Below are positions 14,216-19,397 of a stretch of DNA of 19,397 bases, piece after piece. This DNA comes from Marinospirillum sp. (GTDB lineage: Bacteria > Pseudomonadota > Gammaproteobacteria > Pseudomonadales > Halomonadaceae). The notes under the pieces were generated by a model that saw nothing but the letters and a program-made list of their open reading frames with translations, did not search any database and had not been told where the DNA came from. The stretch is from NCBI RefSeq assembly GCF_014859565.1, contig NZ_JACUUA010000057.1, positions 1-19,397 of the forward strand, read 5' to 3'. Position 1 is the stretch's first letter, and each line of letters opens with the position of its first letter. A program made the position numbers and the translations under genes.

Positions 14216-15448
14216 ATGCATACAATCGCCGCAGCTGTACGTTGTGTCGGGGTGGCGCGTTCCACCCTGCTGTATTACGAGCGTATCGGACTGATCCGCC
14301 CTGTTCGTGATCCCGGTAATGGTTACCGCCGTTACTCGGATCGGGATCTGGAGCGCCTGATCTTGCTGAAACAACTGCAACAAGCTGGCCTGAGTCTGGC
14401 GGAGTGCCGTCAATGCCTGGATGGTCAGATGGATGCAGCACTGCTGGCAAAACGCCTGGCAGGTGTGGATACGCAGTTGCAATCCTTGCTGGCGGCACGT
14501 TCAGTACTGATGACCATGCAGCAGCGTCTGGGTGGTGTTATGCCTGCTGCTGTTGATCTGTCACAAGTGGGTCAGCGTGACTGGCACGCCTCTTTTGCAA
14601 GTCGATCACCAGAGGCCTACCGGCAGTTTTTGCAAAGTCTGGGTTACAGCAAAAAAGAGTCTTTTCATTTGCAATGGGTCACCAGAGATATGAACGAACA
14701 CCAGGAATACATGCAGGTTTTTTTTAAGGTATTTGAAGGAATGAAACGTCAGGGACCGGGCAATGATGCAATCACCCGTAGCCTTGTACAAAAGGTTATG
14801 AGTCTTCATTCAACGCAGCGCATTCTTGATATGGGCTGTGGCAAGGGAGCATCAGCTTTGGTGCTCGCTCGTGAAAGTCAGGCTCAAGTGGTGGCACTGG
14901 ATAACCATCAACCCTTTGTTGATGCCCTGCAACAGGCCGCAGCAGCAGAAGGTCTGGATCAAATCTTGGCTATTATCGGCAGTATGGATGAGCCGGACAA
15001 AATACCCGGAACCTTTGACCTGATCTGGTCAGAAGGTAGTGCCTACATCATCGGCTATGAACGGGCATTAAAGCTCTGGCGGCCACTATTAACTAAGACG
15101 GGGTATCTATTTGTCAGTGATCTGGTACAGCTTGGAGATGAACTGGCACCAGAAGCCCGCGCCTACCTTGAGCAGCAAGGAGTGAAATTTGAACACATGG
15201 ATGACCGCATTCAGCAAGCCAAAGCATCGGGTTACCAGGTGCTGGATAGTTTTGCTCTGCCACAGCAGGACTGGTTGGAGTTTTATACCGACATGGAACA
15301 ACAGATCAAACGACTGGAACCGGAAGTCGGCAAAGACCATCCGGCACTGATCTCCCTGAGACAGGAAATCGACATCTATCGCCGTTTTGGACACCAGTTT
15401 GGTTATGCTTGCCTGTTGATGCAGAAGGTCAGTGATAGTGATGAGTGA
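14216..15448 (+). CDS. MerR-family regulator fused to a SAM-dependent methyltransferase domain
   Basis: 410 aa. Residues 1-70 are a MerR winged-helix DNA-binding domain (HTIAAAVRCVGVARSTLLYYERIGLIRPVRD, GYRRYSDRDLERLILLKQLQQAGLSL), followed by a dimerisation-type helix up to about residue 105. The C-terminal half is a class I methyltransferase with motif I ILDMGCGKGAS (Asp205), an acidic strand end VVALDN and FDLIWSEGSAYIIG. So a one-protein regulator carries a SAM-binding domain where MerR proteins usually have an effector pocket. The frame is open from GTG 14207; ATG 14216 is preferred because MerR domains start this way. Its last bases overlap the start of the RsgA-like gene. It could sense SAM or a methyl-accepting compound, or detoxify what it senses. 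Confidence 0.88.
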   Translation: MHTIAAAVRCVGVARSTLLYYERIGLIRPVRDPGNGYRRYSDRDLERLILLKQLQQAGLSLAECRQCLDGQMDAALLAKRLAGVDTQLQSLLAARSVLMTMQQRLGGVMPAAVDLSQVGQRDWHASFASRSPEAYRQFLQSLGYSKKESFHLQWVTRDMNEHQEYMQVFFKVFEGMKRQGPGNDAITRSLVQKVMSLHSTQRILDMGCGKGASALVLARESQAQVVALDNHQPFVDALQQAAAAEGLDQILAIIGSMDEPDKIPGTFDLIWSEGSAYIIGYERALKLWRPLLTKTGYLFVSDLVQLGDELAPEARAYLEQQGVKFEHMDDRIQQAKASGYQVLDSFALPQQDWLEFYTDMEQQIKRLEPEVGKDHPALISLRQEIDIYRRFGHQFGYACLLMQKVSDSDE

Positions 15449-16505
15449 AAGATTATTAAACTTGGGTCTCGTTCGGTTTTTTATCCAGCAACTGACGGAC
15501 ACTTGTGTACTTGAGGAGCGTCTTGGACGTGTTATGTCGGTTCAGCGCTCCAGAAGCACAGTTGTCTGTGAATCGGGTGAGCGAGTTGTAGAGCTGTCAT
15601 CTACCTTGCGACAATCAGCTGCAATTGATCGACCCGTTGTGGGGGATTGGATTGTACTGGATGAGTCACTTTCCAGGATTGAACGAGTCTTGGAACGGAA
15701 AAGTTTTTTTAAGCGATTGGGTGCAGGCAGTAACAATGAAATACAGCCAATAGCCGCAAATATAGATATCCTTTTTATAGTCACATCCTGTAATGAAGAG
15801 TTCAAAGAGTCGCGCCTGGAACGTTATCTTGCATTGTGCGCCGAAGCCGGAGCAACGCCAGTGATCATTCTTACAAAAGCCGACAGGGTTGCCGATCCTG
15901 GAGTTTTTATCCATCGTGCCCGCAGTGTTCAGGCTGGGGTTCCGATTGAAACAGCGAATGCTCTTGATCCAGAGACTGTTGATGGGGTTCGCGCCTGGAT
16001 TGACAGGACGTCTACAGTTGCTCTGGTGGGTTCCTCTGGCGTTGGCAAGTCCACACTCCTCAATACGCTGGCGGGTCACACCTTAGCTGCTACCAGTGAG
16101 ATTCGTGAACAGGATAAGAAGGGGCGCCACACAACAACACACCGCGAATTACACCTTCTACCCTCCGGCGGACTACTGATTGATGTTCCGGGAATGCGGG
16201 AGCTGAGGATTGCCGAGCTAAATCAGTCAATTGGTGCTGTTTTTGAGGACATTCAATTATTGGCAAAGCAATGCCGGTTTGCTGATTGTCGACACGAGGC
16301 TGAACCCGGATGCGCCGTGCTTCGGGCGATACAAGAAAATGAGATTGATGCTCGTAGATTGGCTAATTATAAAAAGTTGATGCGCGAAAATGCACTGGCA
16401 ACAGTGACTTTGGCTGAAAAACGCTCTCAAGACCGAGAATTCGCAAAAATGGTTAAAGAGGGCAAGCGTATAAAACAGAAGAAGTCTGAATCAATAACCG
16501 AGTGA
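15441..16505 (+). CDS. rsgA: RsgA-like circularly permuted GTPase
   Basis: 354 aa, YlqF/YawG-class GTPase with motifs in permuted order: an OB-fold domain (about 25-85), PIAANIDILFIVTS, G4 TKAD at about 145-148, P-loop GSSGVGKST at about 197-205, switch HTTTHRE, G3 DVPGMRE, and the C-terminal zinc site CRFADCRHEAEPGC. RsgA helps mature and proofread the 30S ribosomal subunit. The N-terminus (MSERLLNLGLVRFFIQQL) resembles the second group of RsgA proteins more than E. coli RsgA, so this may be a paralogue of a main copy elsewhere. ATG 15441 overlaps the MerR-methyltransferase stop; GTG 15432 is an alternative. The final codons and TGA fall in a repeat copied from phhB, so the native C-terminus may have been altered. 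Confidence 0.88.
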   Translation: MSERLLNLGLVRFFIQQLTDTCVLEERLGRVMSVQRSRSTVVCESGERVVELSSTLRQSAAIDRPVVGDWIVLDESLSRIERVLERKSFFKRLGAGSNNEIQPIAANIDILFIVTSCNEEFKESRLERYLALCAEAGATPVIILTKADRVADPGVFIHRARSVQAGVPIETANALDPETVDGVRAWIDRTSTVALVGSSGVGKSTLLNTLAGHTLAATSEIREQDKKGRHTTTHRELHLLPSGGLLIDVPGMRELRIAELNQSIGAVFEDIQLLAKQCRFADCRHEAEPGCAVLRAIQENEIDARRLANYKKLMRENALATVTLAEKRSQDREFAKMVKEGKRIKQKKSESITE

Positions 16506-16561
16506 AAGTGGATCTGATCACCCACACCACAGGTGGTATCACCCGGTTAGATGTAGAGCTG
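16494..16561 (+). repeat. 68-bp direct repeat, copy 1
   Basis: Identical base for base to 17474-17541, 980 bases downstream, in the same orientation. Together the copies bracket the higB/higA pair and the 5' two thirds of phhB. Recombination between them would delete that segment. Confidence 0.93.
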
Positions 16562-16603
16562 ACGGGGAGGATGGAAGAACTTGCTGGTGAGGTAGTAGGC
16601 TGA
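16494..16603 (+). pseudogene. 3' remnant of a phhB-like gene
   Basis: Translation in the phhB frame from 16496 gives NRVKVDLITHTTGG and continues in frame to TGA at 16601-16603, i.e. the C-terminal third of a pterin-4a-carbinolamine dehydratase with no 5' part. The first 68 bases (16494-16561) are identical to the intact phhB downstream. The rest is similar but has several substitutions (ELTGRMEELAGEVVG against ELARKMEVLAGSDSL). It has no start of its own and overlaps the end of the rsgA-like gene in another frame. Confidence 0.85.
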
Positions 16604-16619
16604 AACTGGCAGAGGTCGT

Positions 16620-16648
16620 TTGCTCGCAGTGCGCCTTTGGCGTACTAT
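16620..16648 (+). promoter_or_regulatory. Candidate promoter/operator of the HigBA-type module
   Basis: TTGCTC (16620-16625) and TACTAT (16643-16648) have 17 bases between them. A near-perfect inverted repeat, GTGCGCC-TTT-GGCGTAC (16629-16645, one mismatch in seven pairs), fills the spacer and reaches into the -10, as expected for autorepression by an XRE antitoxin. The -10 ends only six bases before the toxin ATG, which would make the mRNA nearly leaderless. Confidence 0.45.
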
Positions 16649-16654
16649 TCAGCT

Positions 16655-16975
16655 ATGTTAACCATAATCGAATCACCCATATTTTCCAGAATGTGGCCAG
16701 ATTACTGGACTGAAGAGGAGCGGGCAGAGTTTGCTGCTTTTCTTGCAGCCAGCCCTGATGCTGGGGACGTTATTTCTGGATCGGGTGGTTGTAGAAAGAT
16801 TCGATGGTCACGTCTAGGTGCTGGAAAGCGAGGTGGCGTCAGAGTGATCTACACAGCTCGACTTGAAAGTGATGTTTTGGTTCTGCTGGTGATTTATGCG
16901 AAGAGTGCAAAGGAAAATATCCCGGCGCATCTGCTGAAACAAATTGCGGAGGAGATGGGATATGCCAATGAATGA
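16655..16975 (+). CDS. higB: RelE/HigB2-type toxin of a type II toxin-antitoxin system
   Basis: 106 aa, resembling HigB2-type RelE-superfamily toxins: MLTIIESPIFSRMW, EEERAEFAAFLAASPDAGDVISGSGGCRKIRWSR, GKRGGVRVIYTA, LLVIYAKSAKENIP. Such toxins are ribosome-dependent mRNA endonucleases that stop translation. An in-frame TTG lies further up at 16637, but the ATG at 16655 is the family start. No Shine-Dalgarno is visible before it. Toxin-first order with the antitoxin overlapping the 3' end by 14 bases is the HigBA arrangement. Confidence 0.9.
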   Translation: MLTIIESPIFSRMWPDYWTEEERAEFAAFLAASPDAGDVISGSGGCRKIRWSRLGAGKRGGVRVIYTARLESDVLVLLVIYAKSAKENIPAHLLKQIAEEMGYANE

Positions 16976-17270
16976 AACTGAACTGATGGAACGTGACGCA
17001 CAGCGTAATATTGGTGAAGAGCTGTTAAATGCAATACGTGATGTAAAGGCGGGCGAATATGGTAGCAGTTATTCTATTGAGCCTAATGAAATTGTAGCAA
17101 CTCGCATTAAGTGTGGGTTATCCCAGATACAGTTTGCAAAAGCCCTGCATATATCTCCGCGAACTCTGCAGCAATGGGAACAAGGGCGTCGTCATCCATC
17201 AGGTGCAGCAGAAACACTGCTGAAAATTGTTGCAAAACATCCGGAGGTTTTGCGTGAAGTAATGGCCTGA
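16962..17270 (+). CDS. higA: HigA2-type XRE antitoxin
   Basis: 102 aa. N-terminal region (MNETELMERDAQRNIGEELLNAIRDVKAGEYG) wraps the toxin in this family. The C-terminal helix-turn-helix (ATRIKCGLSQIQFAKALHISPRTLQQWEQGRRHPSG) binds the operator and represses the operon. The open frame reaches a TTG at 16944, but GGAGGA at 16948-16953 directs translation to ATG 16962. The gene overlaps the toxin stop and ends ten bases before phhB, so some phhB transcription may come from the toxin-antitoxin promoter. Confidence 0.9.
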   Translation: MPMNETELMERDAQRNIGEELLNAIRDVKAGEYGSSYSIEPNEIVATRIKCGLSQIQFAKALHISPRTLQQWEQGRRHPSGAAETLLKIVAKHPEVLREVMA

Positions 17271-17280
17271 GCAGGTTGCC

Positions 17281-17583
17281 ATGACTCATACTTCGTTGGT
17301 AAACCAGCATGAATTGCAGGAGTTTCTGCACCAAAATCCCCAATGGCTTGTACAAGATGGCAAACTACACAGGGAGTACCAGTTTGCCAGTTTTGTACAG
17401 GCCTTCGGTTTTATGACCCAAGTAGCACAGCTGGCCGAGGCCATGAACCACCACCCGGACTGGAGCAACAGCTATAACCGAGTGAAAGTGGATCTGATCA
17501 CCCACACCACAGGTGGTATCACCCGGTTAGATGTAGAGCTGGCGAGAAAGATGGAAGTGCTTGCAGGGAGTGATTCGCTATGA
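17281..17583 (+). CDS. phhB: Pterin-4a-carbinolamine dehydratase
   Basis: 100 aa. The motif EAMNHHPDWSNSYNRVKVDL followed by THTTGGITRLD is the PCD/DCoH active site with its conserved histidines. The enzyme dehydrates 4a-hydroxytetrahydropterin and so recycles the pterin cofactor of phenylalanine hydroxylase. No phhA is in this window. The ATG at 17281 has GCAGG upstream. The 3' third (17474 onward) is the second copy of the direct repeat whose first copy follows the rsgA-like gene. The stop overlaps the start of the next short ORF (ATGA). Confidence 0.93.
   Translation: MTHTSLVNQHELQEFLHQNPQWLVQDGKLHREYQFASFVQAFGFMTQVAQLAEAMNHHPDWSNSYNRVKVDLITHTTGGITRLDVELARKMEVLAGSDSL
17474..17541 (+). repeat. 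68-bp direct repeat, copy 2 (inside phhB)
   Basis: Identical to 16494-16561. This copy encodes residues of the PCD active-site region (NRVKVDLITHTTGG onward) in the intact gene and is therefore probably the parent reading frame. Confidence 0.93.
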
Positions 17584-17771
17584 AAAACACATCCCGTCTT
17601 TATTCTGATCTTGCCTGGTGGTTATGGCCACTGTGGGGTGATGCTTCCACCGAGTATGCGGATTATTGTGAGCAGGTCACGGTATTGATTCATCAGTATA
17701 CTCAGCGCTCAGTAAGTTCCCGACTGGATCAAGATGAATATACCCTGCTGGCTTGCGTGAAAACTGGCTGA
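17580..17771 (+). pseudogene. N-terminal fragment of a class I methyltransferase-like protein
   Basis: 63 codons from an ATG that overlaps the phhB stop. SRLYSDLAWWLWPLWGDASTEYADYCEQVTVLIHQY looks like the start of class I SAM-dependent methyltransferases of the type that open with Y-x-D-L-A-W-x-W-P-x-W. The frame ends at TGA 17769-17771 before any SAM-binding D/E-x-G-x-G motif, and no such motif is found in the bases that follow up to the next gene. I read it as a truncated gene. It could still be expressed as a short peptide coupled to phhB. Confidence 0.5.
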
Positions 17772-17846
17772 AAAACTTGCAGTAGCGGCTTGCCTGTGTT
17801 CAATTCTGGTGTCTTTAATGGCGGTTATTTGCAAGGGTTTCTGATA

Positions 17847-18125
17847 ATGAAGCAGATGTTGATCAAGATTTTCTGGCCGATTCTGAGTTTTTTCGAAACA
17901 GGCGAACAGTCAGCGAACTACAAAGAATCTCACAGGTTTGTCCTGAATATAGTGGGCACCTTGTTCTTGTTCCTGTCGATGGTTTCAGCTTGGGCTGGTT
18001 ATACCAGTGGCGCGGTAGGTGCTCTTATCCCTGTGGTGGTTTTCTTTTGTGTAGGTCTGGTTGCGCTTGTGTTGGGTACACTCGGTTCAAATGCTGCAGT
18101 TACCAAAATATGGGGTATCAAATAA
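17847..18125 (+). CDS. Small conserved two-helix inner-membrane protein
   Basis: 92 aa from ATG 17847, with AAGGG about nine bases upstream (the frame is open to a TTG at 17790, not used). MLIKIFWPILSFFETGEQSANYKESHR forms a conserved-looking amphipathic start. Two membrane segments follow (about 34-48 and 55-78), ending NAAVTKIWGIK. It resembles small uncharacterised membrane proteins of other gammaproteobacteria from memory. Function unknown. Confidence 0.7.
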   Translation: MKQMLIKIFWPILSFFETGEQSANYKESHRFVLNIVGTLFLFLSMVSAWAGYTSGAVGALIPVVVFFCVGLVALVLGTLGSNAAVTKIWGIK

Positions 18126-18170
18126 CCCCAACCTTTCGCCTCGGTCATCACAGTACAAGTGGGTTAACAC

Positions 18171-19178
18171 ATGAACACTGATGCCGCTGTTTCTTTGATG
18201 CAGGGTTTTCTTGCGCGTTCGCCGCGTTCTGCGGTTGAGGTGCAGGTGATGATTAAAGATCAGCACTGGCTCTGGCGATACGGTGAGGCTGAGCAGGTAG
18301 AGTCACCTGTGTTCGAAATCGGTTCGGTGGGTAAAACCCTGACCACCACGCTGCTGGCGCTTTTGGTTCAGCGTGGGCAGGTTAGTCTCGCTGATCCGGT
18401 GGAGCGTTTTTATCCAGATTTGCCGTGGGCGAGTCAGGTGACCTTACAGCAGCTTGCCAGTCATACGTCCGGGCTTCCGGCTAATCCATTCAGCCGCTGG
18501 CAGATGATGCTGCGTGGGTGTCAACTCGCTGAAGCCTTTGAAGCCGATGATCTGATGGCTTTTTTGCACCAACTGCCGTCACGACTGAAACCTGGCGGCA
18601 CGGCACATTATTCCAATGTTGGGATGGCGCTGCTGGGTCGAATTCTGGGTGATGTGTGGGGTGGTTCTTACGCTGACGCCGTGCAGCAGCTGATCCTGCA
18701 GCCCCTAGGCATGCAGGATACCCACCTGGAACCTTCACATTATTCCCCTGCTCGGTTGATGCAGGGGCATAATTCGGCGGGTCGGCCTGTACCACCTTTT
18801 GCCTGGAAAGGCATGGAAGCAGCGGGTGTCTGGCGATCAACCGGTGATGACATGATGCGGTTTCTTCGCGCCCAAATGGGGTTTTGTGGTGATCCTTGGG
18901 ATGTGCTGGCCGGACTGACCACTCAGCCACAGGCAAAAATGAACCGAGATACCCAAGTTGGTCTGGGCTGGATGTTAAGTTCGATAAAATCTCAGGGTCT
19001 GGTTGCATGGCACAATGGTGGAACTTTTGGCCAGCATTGTACGGTGGCATGGTCGCCGGGGATTTCTGCAGCAGTTGTAGTGCTGACTGATCGCATGCCG
19101 CCCTGGTGGCATCATCTGATGCCGAGCCGTCAGCTGGAGTCAATACCGGAGCGGTTGATAACAGCGCTGAATCAGTAG
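18171..19178 (+). CDS. Serine beta-lactamase-like hydrolase (class C/esterase family)
   Basis: 335 aa of the beta-lactamase/penicillin-binding-protein-like fold (PF00144). The nucleophile motif S-x-x-K is S52-V-G-K55, the Y-x-N motif is Y147-S-N149, and the KTG-equivalent is HNGG (281-284). Supporting stretches are LQQLASHTSGLP, LLGRILGDVWG and LQPLGMQDTHLEP. There is no signal peptide, and HxG instead of KTG is common in the esterase/peptidase members, so this is more likely a cytoplasmic esterase, amidase or peptidase than a resistance enzyme. Start at ATG 18171 with only a weak ribosome binding site. Confidence 0.88.
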   Translation: MNTDAAVSLMQGFLARSPRSAVEVQVMIKDQHWLWRYGEAEQVESPVFEIGSVGKTLTTTLLALLVQRGQVSLADPVERFYPDLPWASQVTLQQLASHTSGLPANPFSRWQMMLRGCQLAEAFEADDLMAFLHQLPSRLKPGGTAHYSNVGMALLGRILGDVWGGSYADAVQQLILQPLGMQDTHLEPSHYSPARLMQGHNSAGRPVPPFAWKGMEAAGVWRSTGDDMMRFLRAQMGFCGDPWDVLAGLTTQPQAKMNRDTQVGLGWMLSSIKSQGLVAWHNGGTFGQHCTVAWSPGISAAVVVLTDRMPPWWHHLMPSRQLESIPERLITALNQ

Positions 19179-19234
19179 TGATCCCGCCGCTTGGCATACT
19201 GAATATCAGTCAGGAGCTGCACCGTGTCAATTTC

Positions 19235-19263
19235 TTGACCGCACGGTTAGCCAGTGTTAATAA
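19235..19263 (+). promoter_or_regulatory. Candidate sigma70 promoter at the right edge
   Basis: TTGACC (19235-19240) and TAATAA (19258-19263) with 17 bases between them, downstream of the hydrolase gene and pointing to the right edge. It is about 50 bases before a short ORF with its own ribosome binding site. Confidence 0.45.
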
Positions 19264-19311
19264 GGGTTGCTAGCTGCTATTCCATAATAAACACAATAAA
19301 GGATATTCGGG

Positions 19312-19374
19312 ATGTTTGAGCTGCTGACTCAGGTGGGGCTACCTGTCGGGTTCCGGATGATCAAATCTCATTAA
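19312..19374 (+). CDS. Very short ORF, possible leader peptide
   Basis: Twenty codons, MFELLTQVGLPVGFRMIKSH, preceded by AAAGGA at about ten bases and by a promoter-like sequence. No family recognised. Its stop overlaps another strong ribosome binding site (AAGGAG, 19373-19378), seven bases before a TTG at 19386 that may open a gene running out of the window. The short ORF could be a coupled leader or simply chance. Confidence 0.3.
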   Translation: MFELLTQVGLPVGFRMIKSH

Positions 19375-19397
19375 GGAGTTATCCTTTGCTTGCTGCA

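Noticed and set aside
18126..18170. Terminator between the small membrane protein and the hydrolase
   Set aside because: Only a 4-bp AACC/GGTT pairing over a long loop and no T-run.
18490..19197. 235-codon minus-strand frame opposite the beta-lactamase-like gene
   Set aside because: Antisense to a gene with intact catalytic motifs; no family resemblance.
1..19397. CRISPR arrays, rRNA or tRNA genes
   Set aside because: No regularly spaced repeats and no cloverleaf or rRNA-like sequence noticed on either strand.

Overview
The window reads as a piece of a gammaproteobacterial chromosome of moderate GC. The protein sequences look most like those of marine Oceanospirillales/Alteromonadales-type bacteria: a Shewanella/Vibrio-style branched-chain keto-acid dehydrogenase, a HutZ/HugZ-type protein, a YgeA-like racemase and a SotB transporter. 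This placement is inferred from recognition of protein families, not from a search.

Layout. Positions 1-51 hold the N-terminus of metG on the minus strand. Divergent from it is a compact bkdA1-bkdA2-bkdB operon (323-3748) that ends at a clear intrinsic terminator; neither the E3 gene (lpdV) nor a bkdR regulator is present. Next come three small genes (DUF4160, DUF2442, antitoxin-like), then a metabolic/housekeeping run on the plus strand: glutaminyl-peptide cyclotransferase, an aspartate/glutamate-type racemase, a FrnE-like DsbA-family protein and a HutZ/HugZ-type protein.

From about 7.34 to 12.75 kb the window is accessory in character. On the plus strand an unrecognised 211-residue protein is coupled to an XRE-ImmA/IrrE metallopeptidase regulator and followed by two small membrane proteins. 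Two nested pairs of 17-bp inverted repeats lie between those membrane proteins and look like a small mobile-element relic or a strongly folded transcript. On the minus strand, facing them, is an AT-richer two-gene unit: a zinc-finger/degenerate pentapeptide-repeat/membrane protein translationally coupled to a tiny membrane protein. An Rpn-family PD-(D/E)XK nuclease follows. The 211-residue/XRE-ImmA unit and the pentapeptide unit are the best candidates for an undescribed defence or stress system, but function cannot be read from sequence alone.

The right part has a SotB-type sugar efflux transporter divergent from a MerR-regulator/methyltransferase fusion, whose promoter shows the MerR hallmark (19-bp spacer filled by a palindrome). 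An RsgA-like GTPase overlaps its end. A higB2/higA2-type toxin-antitoxin pair and a pterin-4a-carbinolamine dehydratase gene (phhB) follow. The 3' third of phhB is duplicated upstream of the toxin, so the toxin-antitoxin pair and the 5' part of phhB sit between direct repeats, and the last codons of the rsgA-like gene are read from one repeat copy. A truncated methyltransferase-like gene, a small conserved membrane protein and a serine beta-lactamase-like hydrolase complete the window. A promoter and a very short ORF lie at the right edge.
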